Below the pieces are notes generated by a model. The model had not been told where the DNA came from and did not search any database. It saw nothing but the letters and a program-made list of their open reading frames with translations. Below are positions 9,875 through 17,978 of a DNA stretch of 64,000 nt, in pieces; position 1 is the first letter of the stretch; each line of letters opens with the position of its first letter. A program made the translations under genes and the position numbers. The DNA is from Streptomyces sp. DH37 (GTDB taxonomy: Bacteria; Actinomycetota; Actinomycetes; Streptomycetales; Streptomycetaceae). The stretch spans positions 46,332 to 110,331 of the forward strand of contig NZ_JARVKV010000013.1 of NCBI RefSeq assembly GCF_029813835.1, in the 5' to 3' direction.

Positions 9875-10711
9875 TCAGCGTCCCCCACCGGTGCGGCCCG
9901 AGGTCACCGCGCCGGACGGGAGCGCGAACACCCCGGCGAGTCGCCTGGCGAACTCGGCCGGGTACCTCGCGTAGCCGACGTGGCCGCCGGGGAACAGCAC
10001 CCGTTCACGGCCGAGCCGCTCCGCGAGGACGACCGCGGGCCGGTGGACGGCGTGGGTGCGCGAGTCGTGACCGCCTGCCACGACGATCCGGTCCGCCACT
10101 GGCGCGAGCCTGGTGAGGTCGGGCACGAAACGCGTGACCGGCCTGACGGTGTGGGCCAGGAAGAACGCGGTGTTGTCGTGCGCCTCGGGCAGCGCCGGCG
10201 CGGGCCCGTCGCCGAACACGAGCTGGAGCTTGCTCATGGCCGCCGCCACGCCCTCGCGGCGGAACGTCTCGTGGACGTCCTCGAAGAACGCCAGGTGGTC
10301 CTCGGCGTCCGGCAGCAGCCCCATCGCGGGCGGTTCGTGGGCGATCGTCAAGCGGATCCGGGCCTGGCCGCGGACGGCGAGTTCGATCGCGACGAGGCCG
10401 CCCGAGCAGCTTCCGAAGACGTGCACGGGCTCGTCGGGCCCGGTGAGGTGATCGAGCAGGCGGTGCGCGTCGTCGGCGTGCTCCTCGATCCGCTGGTCCG
10501 TCGGCGGACCGTCGAGAGGACTGCGCGAATTGCCGCGCGGGTCGTACGTGATGACGCAGTGGTCCGCGGCCAGGGCGGCGGCCAGGCGCCTGAAGACGGC
10601 CGCGTCGGAGTTGCCGCCCGCGATGAGCAGCACCGGCGGCCCTTCCCCGCGCACTTCGAAGTGAAGCCTCGCGCCCGGTACCGCGAGTGTGCCGCTCTCC
10701 TGTGGATCCAT
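9875..10711 (-). CDS. Alpha/beta hydrolase
   Basis: A 278-residue alpha/beta hydrolase with an oxyanion-hole region LLIAGGNSD, the ITYDPRGNSRSP turn, the nucleophile elbow GSCSGG, and a C-terminal GGHVGY carrying the catalytic His. The ATG at 10711 (MDPQESG) has GGAG just upstream; the longer open frame has a low-complexity N-terminus unlike the family. It is the first gene of a coupled trio: its stop lies one base before the next start. It could act as an esterase, thioesterase or peroxidase-type hydrolase; nothing seen fixes the substrate. Confidence 0.85.
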   Translation of the reverse strand: MDPQESGTLAVPGARLHFEVRGEGPPVLLIAGGNSDAAVFRRLAAALAADHCVITYDPRGNSRSPLDGPPTDQRIEEHADDAHRLLDHLTGPDEPVHVFGSCSGGLVAIELAVRGQARIRLTIAHEPPAMGLLPDAEDHLAFFEDVHETFRREGVAAAMSKLQLVFGDGPAPALPEAHDNTAFFLAHTVRPVTRFVPDLTRLAPVADRIVVAGGHDSRTHAVHRPAVVLAERLGRERVLFPGGHVGYARYPAEFARRLAGVFALPSGAVTSGRTGGGR

Positions 10712-11016
10712 CACACTCCAGGGTTCGAAGCCGACGCGGCGCTCCGGGGGTCCGGGCTCCGGGGAGATCGTCCGCGTGGGGAAACGCGCGGGAGTCCGCA
10801 TCCCGCCTGCCGCCCGCACGGTCCACTGACTCACACCCGTGTCCTGGGCGGCAAGGCGTGGAGCGGGGAAACGGAGGCGTCACCCAGCGCGGTTTCCACA
10901 GGGGCAGCGCACGAGGCCCCGCCTGCCTCCGGCACCGCTCCCGCGCGCTCGTCTCACGAACGGGCGTGCCGGGCATCTTCCCCGTGCACGCCGCCCACCC
11001 CGAAGGAGGCCGCCTC
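10712..11016. promoter_or_regulatory. Divergent intergenic region
   Basis: These 305 bases separate the leftward hydrolase trio from the rightward exported-protein gene. No convincing coding frame is seen. The region must carry promoters in both directions, but I find no clear -10/-35 pair or palindrome. Confidence 0.3.
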
Positions 11017-11550
11017 ATGTCCGTCATGAGAGCACGGGCACGCTCGGCAGTTCTGGCAACCGCCGTCACCATGCTCTGCACCGGCGCCCTGGCCGCCGGG
11101 CCCGCCCGCGCGGAACCACTCGCACTGCTGCAGTGCCAGGGGACCGAGTCCGTCGCCTACAGTCCGGGGGTCACCTTCCAGCCGCAGGACATCGACGTCA
11201 CCACCGACGGGCACCTCGGTTCGTGCGTCGACGGCGCGGGCGAGGTGACGAGCGGGGCGTACGGGGAGCGGTTCGCCCTCCACGCCGGCTGCAACGACCT
11301 GCTCGGCGGATTCCGGGGTCTTCGGACCTTCACGTGGAGCACCGGCGACACCAGCGTCGTCGAAGCCGAGGGCAGCAGCACCGCGGTCGCCGGGCAGGTC
11401 GTCACCACACTCACCGGGACCGTCGTCCAGGGCCGCTTCCAGGGCCGCTCGGCGACCCAGGTCATCACCCTTCCGCAGCCGGGACTGCTGCTGTGTCTGA
11501 CCACCGGTGTCACGGGCGCGGCCGGGGTGACGACGCTCACCGTCGTCTGA
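11017..11550 (+). CDS. Small secreted protein of unknown function
   Basis: A 177-residue protein with a classical signal peptide: MSVMRARAR, a hydrophobic core (AVLATAVTMLCTGALAAG), then a likely cleavage site after PARA. The mature ~145-residue chain is Thr/Gly/Val-rich with four Cys, which could form two disulfides, and looks beta-rich. The ATG at 11017 has AAGGAGG eight bases upstream. It is transcribed towards the ACP-AMP ligase but a very strong hairpin separates the two. No family was recognised; similar small exported beta proteins are common in Streptomyces. Confidence 0.75.
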   Translation: MSVMRARARSAVLATAVTMLCTGALAAGPARAEPLALLQCQGTESVAYSPGVTFQPQDIDVTTDGHLGSCVDGAGEVTSGAYGERFALHAGCNDLLGGFRGLRTFTWSTGDTSVVEAEGSSTAVAGQVVTTLTGTVVQGRFQGRSATQVITLPQPGLLLCLTTGVTGAAGVTTLTVV

Positions 11551-11576
11551 AGCCGCCCATACCGCCGATCCGTCGG

Positions 11577-11610
11577 GCGCGGCGGACCCGGGTGCCCGGG
11601 TCCGCCGCGC
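11577..11610 (+). terminator. Strong intrinsic-type hairpin
   Basis: Perfect 16-bp inverted repeat (arms 11577-11592 and 11595-11610) with a two-base loop, 27 bases after the stop of the secreted-protein gene. There is no U-tract, as is common for Streptomyces terminators. Confidence 0.75.
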
Positions 11611-11696
11611 GGGTCCGGGACGCGAGCGGCCCGCCGTTTGAGCCCTCCCGCCCCTCCCACCACCAGAACGTCCCCCGTCCCAGCGAGGAGAGCCGG

Positions 11697-13673
11697 TTGC
11701 CGGACATCAACGACGTACGGAGGATCCTCTCCGAGCTGGGCATCGAACGGGAGCTGCTGCGCGAGGACGCGCTCCTGCGCGCACACCTCGGACTCGACTC
11801 GGTCGACATCACGCAACTGGAGATCGAATTCTCCGAACGGCTCGGCACCCGCGTCGACCTCTGGAGTGAGCACGACCGCACCCTGCGGCAGCTCGCCGAC
11901 GCCCTGGGCGGGAACGGGCCGGATCCGCGGGTGTCGGCGGACCACCGGAGCCGCGGCTGGTGGCGCCCGGACCTGCTGGACGACCTGGTCCTGGGGGCCC
12001 GCGGGCGCCGAAGCCGCCGTGAGGCGCTCGTCGGCGACGGCCGGACTCTCACCGGAGCCGAACTGGACGCCGCCGTGTCGGGCTGCGCCGCCCGGTTGGC
12101 GCGCTGCGGAACGCACCCCGGCGAGAACGTACTCGTGCAGCTCCCCAACCAGCCCCAGCTCGTCGTCCTCGTGCTCGCCCTGATCCGGCTCGGCGCACGC
12201 CCGGTCCTCGCTCCGCCGACGCTGCGCGAACACGAGCTCGTCCCCGTGCTGTCCTCGGTACGGCCGGGAGCGATGGCCGTGCCGGCCCGGCAAGGCCGTT
12301 TCGATCACCTCCGGTTCGCCGAAGGGCTCCGTGAACGCCATCCGTTCGTGCGGAACCTGCTGGTCTCCGGCGGAGTCGACCCGGCCCGCGGCCACCTGGA
12401 CCTCGACGAGTTCACCACGGCCGGGGAGGTGTTCCCCGCAGCGGGCGACCACCGACGCGCCTCGGACATCGCCCTGTTCCTGCTGTCGAGCGGCACCACC
12501 GGCGCGCCCAAGCCCATTCCCCGCACGCACGAGGCGTTCGGCCACGTCATCCGTGCCTCGGCGGCGGTGTCGGCGCTGACGCCGGACTCGGTCTATCTCG
12601 CGGTCATGCCCGTGACGCACAGCTTCGCCTTCGGCCACCCCGGAATCCTCGGCGCACTCGCCCACGGAGGGAAGGTCGTCCTCGGCGCACCCGGGGATCC
12701 CGTCGGCGCGATGGCGCTGATCGAGCGGGAACGCGTGACGCACTGCGCGCTCACTCCTGCGATCGCCCGCCAGTGGCTCACCGCACGGACCGCCTCGCAC
12801 GGGCCCGACCTGCCGAGCCTGGAGGTGCTTCAGGTCGGTGGGGCCCGCCTGGACGAGGAGACCGCCGGGCGGCTCGGCGACGCCTTCGGCTGCCGGATCC
12901 AGCAGGTGTACGGGATGAGCGAGGGCCTGCTGAACTTCTCCCGGCTCGACGACCCCCCGGAGGTGGTGTTCGCCACCCAGGGGCGGCCCGTCTCACCGGG
13001 GGACGAGACCCTCGTGGTGGACGGCCTGGACCGCCCCGTCGCCGACGGGGAGACGGGCGAGCTCCTGGCCCGGGGCCCCGGCGTCATCACGGCCTACCAC
13101 GGCGACACGGACCCCTCTTCGTTCACCTCCGACGGCTTCTACCGCACCGGCGACCTCGTCCGCCGCCACCCCTCGGGCAACTTCGTGGTCGTCGGACGCG
13201 TCAAGGACGTGATCAACCGTGGTGGGGAGAAGATCCCGGCGGCCGAACTGGAGGCACTGGTCCAGAAGCATCCCGGCGTGCGCGCCGCCGCCGCCGTCCC
13301 GATGCCCCACCCCGTCCTGGGCGAAGCGGTCTGCCTGTACGTCGTCGACGGCGGAGAGGGCTCCCCGACGCTGCGGGAGATCCGCCGCTTCCTCGAAGAC
13401 GGCGGACTGGCCCCGTTCAAACTGCCCGAGCGCGTTGTCAGGGTATCCGCACTGCCCCTGACCGGAATCGGCAAGATCGACAAGGTGCGGTTGCGTGAGG
13501 ACGTCGCTGCCCGGCTGGAAGCCGAGCACGGCGGCCGCTCCCCCGCCGGGGGTCCGGTGCCGCTCCCGGACGACCACGGCATGGGAACGGGTACGTCCGG
13601 CGCGGCGTCGAGACACCCCGGAGTGCCGCGTCCGCCGGCCTCCCTCGATGTCGATGCCCGTGAGCGGTCCTGA
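11697..13673 (+). CDS. Acyl carrier protein fused to an aryl-acid AMP ligase
   Basis: A 658-residue two-domain protein. Residues ~1-75 form an acyl/aryl carrier domain with the phosphopantetheine site GLDSVD (Ser ~35). Residues ~95-620 form an AMP-dependent ligase of the DhbE/EntE type: SSGTTGAPKP (~264), HSFAFGHPG, VYGMSEG, YRTGDLVRR, GRVKDVINRGGEKI and a C-terminal Lys in TGIGKIDK. It would adenylate a carboxylic acid and load it on its own carrier, probably as a PKS starter. The TTG at 11697 follows GAGGAGAG and begins exactly at the carrier domain. The last ~45 residues are low-complexity. The N-terminal carrier is unusual: DhbE-type ligases normally stand alone or load a separate protein. 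The substrate is not deduced. Confidence 0.9.
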   Translation: MPDINDVRRILSELGIERELLREDALLRAHLGLDSVDITQLEIEFSERLGTRVDLWSEHDRTLRQLADALGGNGPDPRVSADHRSRGWWRPDLLDDLVLGARGRRSRREALVGDGRTLTGAELDAAVSGCAARLARCGTHPGENVLVQLPNQPQLVVLVLALIRLGARPVLAPPTLREHELVPVLSSVRPGAMAVPARQGRFDHLRFAEGLRERHPFVRNLLVSGGVDPARGHLDLDEFTTAGEVFPAAGDHRRASDIALFLLSSGTTGAPKPIPRTHEAFGHVIRASAAVSALTPDSVYLAVMPVTHSFAFGHPGILGALAHGGKVVLGAPGDPVGAMALIERERVTHCALTPAIARQWLTARTASHGPDLPSLEVLQVGGARLDEETAGRLGDAFGCRIQQVYGMSEGLLNFSRLDDPPEVVFATQGRPVSPGDETLVVDGLDRPVADGETGELLARGPGVITAYHGDTDPSSFTSDGFYRTGDLVRRHPSGNFVVVGRVKDVINRGGEKIPAAELEALVQKHPGVRAAAAVPMPHPVLGEAVCLYVVDGGEGSPTLREIRRFLEDGGLAPFKLPERVVRVSALPLTGIGKIDKVRLREDVAARLEAEHGGRSPAGGPVPLPDDHGMGTGTSGAASRHPGVPRPPASLDVDARERS

Positions 13674-13780
13674 ACCGGAGGGTGTCCTGTGGGGTGGGGC
13701 GGACGAGTCGCCTGTGGCGGAGGACGGCTCCGGGAGATGAGGCCGAGCCCAGCGCCCGGGGAGCCGAGCGGCGCCGGACC

Positions 13781-13808
13781 GGATGCCCGGGCGCGCACCC
13801 GGGCATCC
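13781..13808 (+). terminator. Hairpin after ACP-AMP ligase
   Basis: Perfect 11-bp inverted repeat (13781-13791 and 13798-13808) with a six-base loop, about 110 bases downstream of the ligase stop. It probably ends that transcript and marks the edge of the polyketide region. Confidence 0.6.
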
Positions 13809-14165
13809 GGCCTGCGGGGTCGGATCGGCGAGGTCAGGCCGTGGGCGGCCAGGCGTTGGCCAGCAGCGTCCGGAAGTGGGCGGGGAACCACCGACCCGGC
13901 CACGGGCTCCTTCACAGGGGTCGGCACCGGCTCCGGCCGGACCGGCTCCTCCGCCACAACGCCCGCGGCCAGGGCCTCGGCCGGCTCCGCCAACGCCGCC
14001 ACCCGACGCTCCAGCACTGCCCCCGCCTCCAGCGGCTCCATCACCGACGGCACCCGACACCTCCACCGAGAGGACGACACGATGTGTCATCACTGCCGTC
14101 GAGACAACCAGCTCCGTGCCTGAGCAGCAGAAATGAGACGGTCGGGTTCGGAAAGACAACAGCTT
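13809..14165. other. Stretch without a recognisable gene
   Basis: No supported gene between the terminator and the IS1182 end. On the minus strand two pieces look faintly protein-like: an Ala/Glu/Val-rich stretch at about 13925-14045, and a short tail FPAHFRTLLANAWP ending in a stop near 13838. They lie in different frames with a stop between them, so at most this is a decayed gene end. Confidence 0.3.
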
Positions 14166-14193
14166 CTCAGCTTGACTCTGTCGGTGATCTTGG
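14166..14193 (+). repeat. Left 28-bp terminal inverted repeat
   Basis: Begins CTCAGCTTGACTCTG and ends GTGATCTTGG. It is exactly complementary to 16300-16327 and lies 21 bases before the likely transposase start. Confidence 0.85.
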
Positions 14194-14213
14194 AGTTTCC
14201 CGGTGCGACGGCG

Positions 14214-14411
14214 ATGTGGGTGAGAGATCGGCTGGACGGGCTGTGGCACGACGAGGATTTCGCCGGCTGGTACCCGCGTGATGGCCGTCCCGGTCTGTCG
14301 CCCGCCCGGCTGGCCACCGTCTGTGTGCTGCAGTTCCTGCTGGGTCTGTCGGACCGGCAGGCAGCAGAAGCGGTCCGTTGCCGCTTCTCTGCACTTCAAC
14401 CGGAAGAGTGA
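14214..14411 (+). pseudogene. IS1182-family transposase, N-terminal fragment
   Basis: About 60 codons from ATG 14214 match the start of IS1182-type DDE transposases: MWVRDRLDGLW, WYPRDGRPGLSP, LLGLSDRQAAEAVR. The frame then leaves the family and stops at 14411. The matching C-terminal part resumes 1.3 kb downstream. Confidence 0.8.
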
Positions 14412-14478
14412 TGCGAGCCGGTGCGGAGGCTGGGGCCGGGCGAAAAGAAGGTGCGCTGGGCAAGGTGATGTCGGCAGG

Positions 14479-15333
14479 ATGCCCGGCGTGACCGAGCTGC
14501 CGAGCAACGCCGTGCCGCCCCATGCCGTCCTCGATGCCTTCGGTGTGACGGGCACTCCTGTCCCGCTGGTTGGCGGGCAAGGACGAAGCGTTCTCGTCGG
14601 TGAGTTTGTGTTCAAGCCTGCTGAGGGACCTGAGGACGAGGTCGAGTGGGCTGCTTCCCTGTTCGAGAAGCTGGCCCCGGGCAGCGGCTTCCGCGTCCCG
14701 CTGCCGCTCCGGGCCGCCGACGGGCGGACCGTCGTGGACGGCTGGACGGCCAGCGAGTTCGTGACTGGTGAGCCTGGTCCGCAGGGGCACTGGGCCGGTG
14801 TCCTCAGCGCTGGCCGGGCCTTCCACGCTGCCCTGCGGCAGGTGCCCCGGCCCGACTTCCTTGATCGGCATACCCATCCGTGGGCTGTGGGCGATCGGGT
14901 CGCGTGGGGTGAGCAGGACGTCGATGTGATCGAGGACCTTGCCGCGCCGTTCTCGGCTCTGCTGGAGCTGAGGCGCCCGGTGAAGCAGGACGCGGCTCAG
15001 CTCATTCACGGCGATCTCACCGGCAATGTGCTCTTCGCTGCGGACGAAGTGCCTGCTGTGATCGACTTTTCGCCGTACTGGCGGCCTCCGCTCTTCGCGG
15101 AGGCCGTCGTGGTGGCGGATGGTCTGCTGTGGTTCGAGCTTCCGTCCGACCTGCTGACGGTTGGCAGCGATCATCCTGACTGGCAGCAGATGCTGGTTCG
15201 GGCACTGATCTTCAGGCTGGTCGCGCACAGCGAGAGCGCAGGGCCGTCGGGGCGGGCTCAGTCTGGTGAGCCGGAGCGGTATGTAAGGGCAACCGACGTT
15301 GTGGTGAAGAAGTTGGCGGTGCTTCAGGGGTAG
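14479..15333 (+). CDS. Aminoglycoside-phosphotransferase-fold kinase (actinobacterial conserved family)
   Basis: A 284-residue protein with the kinase-like catalytic loop HGDLTGNVLF and the metal-binding motif VIDFSPYWRP, typical of the APH superfamily. It resembles a conserved actinobacterial group of ~270 residues with unknown substrate (TIGR02569-like). The ATG at 14479 is chosen because the family-like N-terminus (VLDAFGVTGTPVPL) follows; the ribosome binding site is weak. It sits inside the IS1182 shell as a passenger, convergent with an integrase tail that it overlaps by about 10 bases. Antibiotic modification is possible for this fold but is not supported by anything else here. Confidence 0.8.
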   Translation: MPGVTELPSNAVPPHAVLDAFGVTGTPVPLVGGQGRSVLVGEFVFKPAEGPEDEVEWAASLFEKLAPGSGFRVPLPLRAADGRTVVDGWTASEFVTGEPGPQGHWAGVLSAGRAFHAALRQVPRPDFLDRHTHPWAVGDRVAWGEQDVDVIEDLAAPFSALLELRRPVKQDAAQLIHGDLTGNVLFAADEVPAVIDFSPYWRPPLFAEAVVVADGLLWFELPSDLLTVGSDHPDWQQMLVRALIFRLVAHSESAGPSGRAQSGEPERYVRATDVVVKKLAVLQG

Positions 15334-15730
15334 TCCTCTCTTGGGTTTCCGGCTGAACGAGCTCGGGGGATGCCCAGGTCGACGGCGGGGCGTCGGGCCC
15401 GTCGTTGGGTTTCCTCTCGCTTGGTGCGGAGGAAGGTGAGGGTGAGGTTGATGCCTTCGACCTCACCGAGCCAGTTCTCGTCCTGGGCCCGCTGGAGGCG
15501 GGTGAGGAGATCGGTTTCGAGTTCTTCGAGACGGTCGAGCATCTTCGGGTTGATGTGGAGCATCGGGCAGCGGATGCAGGCGTGTTCGTGCTGGCAGGGG
15601 GTGCCGTAGGGGCGTCCGCAGGAGCCGAGTTCGACCTTGCGGCGGTCGAGAAGTGCTCCTCGAACTCGCCCCATTCCTGGTCCGTCGTGTCGCGGTACTC
15701 GCCCTCCGGGCGAACCTCACGGCGGTGGTG
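15324..15730 (-). pseudogene. Tyrosine integrase, C-terminal tail fragment
   Basis: About 130 codons resembling the Cys/His-rich tail of large actinobacterial tyrosine recombinases (Tn554 TnpA/B-like): [11 protein letters not shown], then [18 protein letters not shown], then WLGEVEGINLTLTFLRTKR. A frameshift near 15655 separates the first piece from the rest, and no catalytic domain is present. A second, diverged copy of the same tail lies at 25971-26400 in the opposite orientation. Confidence 0.7.
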
Positions 15731-16289
15731 GAGAAACACGAAGGCTTCGACCGCGACGACTTCCACATCGACTTCGACCGCCGGCAGGTCACCTGCCCCC
15801 GTGGCCAGGTCGGCCAAGGCTGGCACGGTCCCTACCCGACCTCTTCGCCTACCACCGCCCCCCTGATCGTGGCGCGGTTCACCAGGAGCCAGTGCCAGCC
15901 GCGTCCGAACCACCCCCGGTGCACCAGCTCACGCGAGAGCGCCCGCAAGGCGGGCTTTCCCCCACGAGAACTCCGTGACCTCCAAGTTCGCGTTCGTACC
16001 GAGCAGCACAGAAACCCGACTGGAGGGCCCGCTACGCCGTTCGCTCCGAATGGAGGACACCATCAACGAGTTCGCTCACGGACACGGCATGCGTCACTGC
16101 CGTTACCGAGGACACCCGAAGACCCACCTGCAACACGTGCACACAGCCATCGCCGTGAACATCGAACGGCTCAGCAGCTTGCCATCCACCGAGGAAGGGC
16201 CGTCATCTCGGCCACCGACCGCCTTCCAGACCTTCCTGGACCAGCACGGCGTTCCCCGCTCGAAGTCCTGGCGAAGCCTCGGCATCTGA
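15731..16289 (+). pseudogene. IS1182-family transposase, C-terminal fragment
   Basis: Continuation of the broken transposase: [37 protein letters not shown], then after a frameshift near 15990-16030 [32 protein letters not shown] and the terminal [20 protein letters not shown]. It stops at 16289, eleven bases before the right inverted repeat, which fixes the element boundary. Confidence 0.8.
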
Positions 16290-16299
16290 CCCAACCACC

Positions 16300-16327
16300 C
16301 CAAGATCACCGACAGAGTCAAGCTGAG
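16300..16327 (-). repeat. Right 28-bp terminal inverted repeat
   Basis: Exact reverse complement of 14166-14193, immediately after the transposase stop. Confidence 0.85.
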
Positions 16328-16341
16328 AGCTCGTAACGCGA

Positions 16342-16620
16342 TCACGATCCGGTCTTCTTGAGGCGTGTGGAGCGGACGAGGTTGCAAGTCAACGAGACGA
16401 AGACGTCCCGGAGTTCGATACGTTGTTCCCAGCGGACCGCGAGGCGTTTGAACTGGTGGAGCAGGGCGAAGGTCTGCTCGGCGACTAGCGGAGCTTGCCC
16501 AGGCCCTTGATGTTCGGGGAGCCCTTGCGGGAGATCAGCGCCTGGATGCAGCGGCGTCGCAGCTCACACGCACAGCCTTCGAGTCGTACGCCTTGTCGCG
16601 GGTCGTCGGCCGGGCGCGCC
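16342..16620 (-). pseudogene. IS5-family transposase, C-terminal remnant
   Basis: On the minus strand three pieces in shifted frames resemble an IS5-type transposase end: DKAYDS, ELRRRCIQALISRKGSPN with GLGKLR, and VAEQTFALLHQFKRLAVRWE continuing to RSTRLKKTGS and a stop at 16342. At least two frameshifts make it dead. It abuts the IS1182 right end. Confidence 0.7.
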
Positions 16621-16664
16621 CCGAAGGCGCGATGTCCTTCGGGGCGCGCGGCAGGGGTTCGGGT

Positions 16665-17414
16665 TCAGGCGTTGTAGCCGCCGTGGGCGTCCAGCACCGC
16701 GCCCGTGACGTACGACGCGGCGGGGCTCGCCAGGAAGGCGATCACCGCGGCGATTTCGTCGGGGTGCCCCATGCGTTGCAGAGACAGCGAGCTGACCAGG
16801 GCATTGAGGGTCTCGAGGTCCGGCGGTTGCATGCCGCCCTCCATCAGTCCGGCCTCCACGACGTTGGCCGTGATGTTCCGGGGCCCGAGGTCGCGTGCGA
16901 CGCCCATGGTGTACCTCTCGATCCCGGACTTGGTCGCCGCGTAGTCGGCAAGGCCGGGGGCGCCGACCCGGGAGCCCAGTCCGGAACTCACCGTGATGAT
17001 GCGGCCGCCCTCGCGCAGCACTCGGGAGGCGGCCCGGATGACGGCGATCACGCCGAGGTAGTTGGTGGCGTGCATCCGGTCCAGTGCGGCGGTGTCGGCG
17101 TCCGGGTCGTCCACCGTGCCGGCCACGGAGATCGCCGCGTTGTTGACGAGGATGTCCAGGCCGCCGAAGTGCGCGACCACGTCGTCGATCAGCGCCGGCG
17201 CCCGGCTCGTGTCTGCCTGGTCGGACTGGAAGGCGACGGCCTTGGCTCTCTTGGCGTGCATCTCGTCGACGACGGCCTGCGCCTGCTTCTCGGAGCTGAC
17301 GTAGGTGAAGGCGACGTCGGCGCCCTGTTCGGCCAGCAGCCGTACGGTCGCGGCTCCCAGTCCGCGCGACCCCCCGGTGACCAGGGCGACCTTGCCCGTG
17401 AGTGGCTTGCTCAT
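16665..17414 (-). CDS. SDR family oxidoreductase
   Basis: A 249-residue classical SDR with TGGSRGLG (NAD(P) binding), NNAA, catalytic Ser plus YAATK, and a C-terminal TGAVLDAHGGYNA. The ATG at 17414 lies after GAGGTGAGA; a GTG three codons upstream is the alternative. It diverges from an Rrf2-type regulator across 128 bases that hold two pairs of inverted half-sites, so repression by the neighbour is likely. A FabG-like activity on a ketone or quinone substrate is expected; nothing shows which. Confidence 0.9.
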   Translation of the reverse strand: MSKPLTGKVALVTGGSRGLGAATVRLLAEQGADVAFTYVSSEKQAQAVVDEMHAKRAKAVAFQSDQADTSRAPALIDDVVAHFGGLDILVNNAAISVAGTVDDPDADTAALDRMHATNYLGVIAVIRAASRVLREGGRIITVSSGLGSRVGAPGLADYAATKSGIERYTMGVARDLGPRNITANVVEAGLMEGGMQPPDLETLNALVSSLSLQRMGHPDEIAAVIAFLASPAASYVTGAVLDAHGGYNA

Positions 17415-17447
17415 TCTTCTCACCTCGTTGATTGGCCCTTTCCAGCG

Positions 17448-17512
17448 GTCGTAACTTTAATTGTTACGACAGCCTGTTGCAACCTTCACTGTTACGACTG
17501 CGTTGTCGTAAC
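17448..17512. promoter_or_regulatory. Tandem palindromic operator between SDR and Rrf2-type regulator
   Basis: Four copies of one 8-base half-site: GTCGTAAC at 17448-17455 and 17505-17512, and GTTACGAC at 17463-17470 and 17491-17498. The first pair forms GTCGTAAC-n7-GTTACGAC, the second pair is the everted form with six bases between. They lie between divergent starts, so the regulator probably controls both genes. Confidence 0.75.
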
Positions 17513-17542
17513 ATAAAGCGTTGCGGCCGAGAGGAGGGCTTC

Positions 17543-17977
17543 ATGAGCGCCAACAGCAGGCTGACCATTGCCGCCCACGCGCTGGCCTGGATCGGTCTCT
17601 ATCAGCGCCAGGGCCATGAGGTCGCCACCTCGGAGCAGATCGCGGCCAGCGCGAACACCAACCCCGTGGTGATCAGGCGGCTGCTGGGCGAGTTGCGCAG
17701 GGCCGGGCTCGTGGAGTCCCGGCGGGGCGTGGGCGCGGGCTGGTCGCTGGCACGCGAGCTGGAGTCGATGACCCTGCTCGACGTGTACGAGGCAGTGGAA
17801 CCCGGCCCGCTGTTCGCGATGCACCGCACCACACCGGACCAGGGATGCGTGGTGGGTTACGGCATCCAGCCGGCGATGCAGAGCATCTACGAGGGCATCG
17901 AGGAGACCCTGAGGCACGAGCTGGCCCGCGTCACGCTCGAAAACGTACTCCGGGACGTACTCGCGGCACCTCGCTAA
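17543..17977 (+). CDS. Rrf2 family transcriptional regulator
   Basis: A 144-residue winged-helix regulator: SRLTIAAHALAWIGL, SEQIAASANTNPVVIRRLLG (recognition helix) and GVGAGWSLARELESMTLLDV, which is the wing and dimer region typical of the YwnA/Rrf2 group. Only one Cys (DQGCVVGYG) is seen, so an Fe-S cluster like IscR is not expected; a thiol or ligand sensor is more likely. ATG 17543 follows GAGGAGGG. An IS5 element begins two bases after its stop. Confidence 0.9.
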   Translation: MSANSRLTIAAHALAWIGLYQRQGHEVATSEQIAASANTNPVVIRRLLGELRRAGLVESRRGVGAGWSLARELESMTLLDVYEAVEPGPLFAMHRTTPDQGCVVGYGIQPAMQSIYEGIEETLRHELARVTLENVLRDVLAAPR

Positions 17978-17978
17978 G

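Larger units (their letters stand above)
14166..16327. mobile_element. IS1182-family element with internal cargo (defective)
   Basis: A 2,162-bp segment bounded by a perfect 28-bp inverted repeat. Just inside the left end is the N-terminus of an IS1182-family transposase, and just inside the right end is its C-terminus, both on the plus strand. About 1.3 kb of foreign DNA (a phosphotransferase gene and a tyrosine-integrase tail on the opposite strand) replaces the middle of the transposase. It cannot move by itself but could be mobilised in trans if a related transposase is present. Confidence 0.8.

Noticed and set aside
16299..16345. The 28-bp repeat as the end of the adjacent IS5-type remnant
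   Set aside because: Its partner lies beside the IS1182 N-terminus and both copies flank IS1182 coding ends, so it belongs to the IS1182 element.
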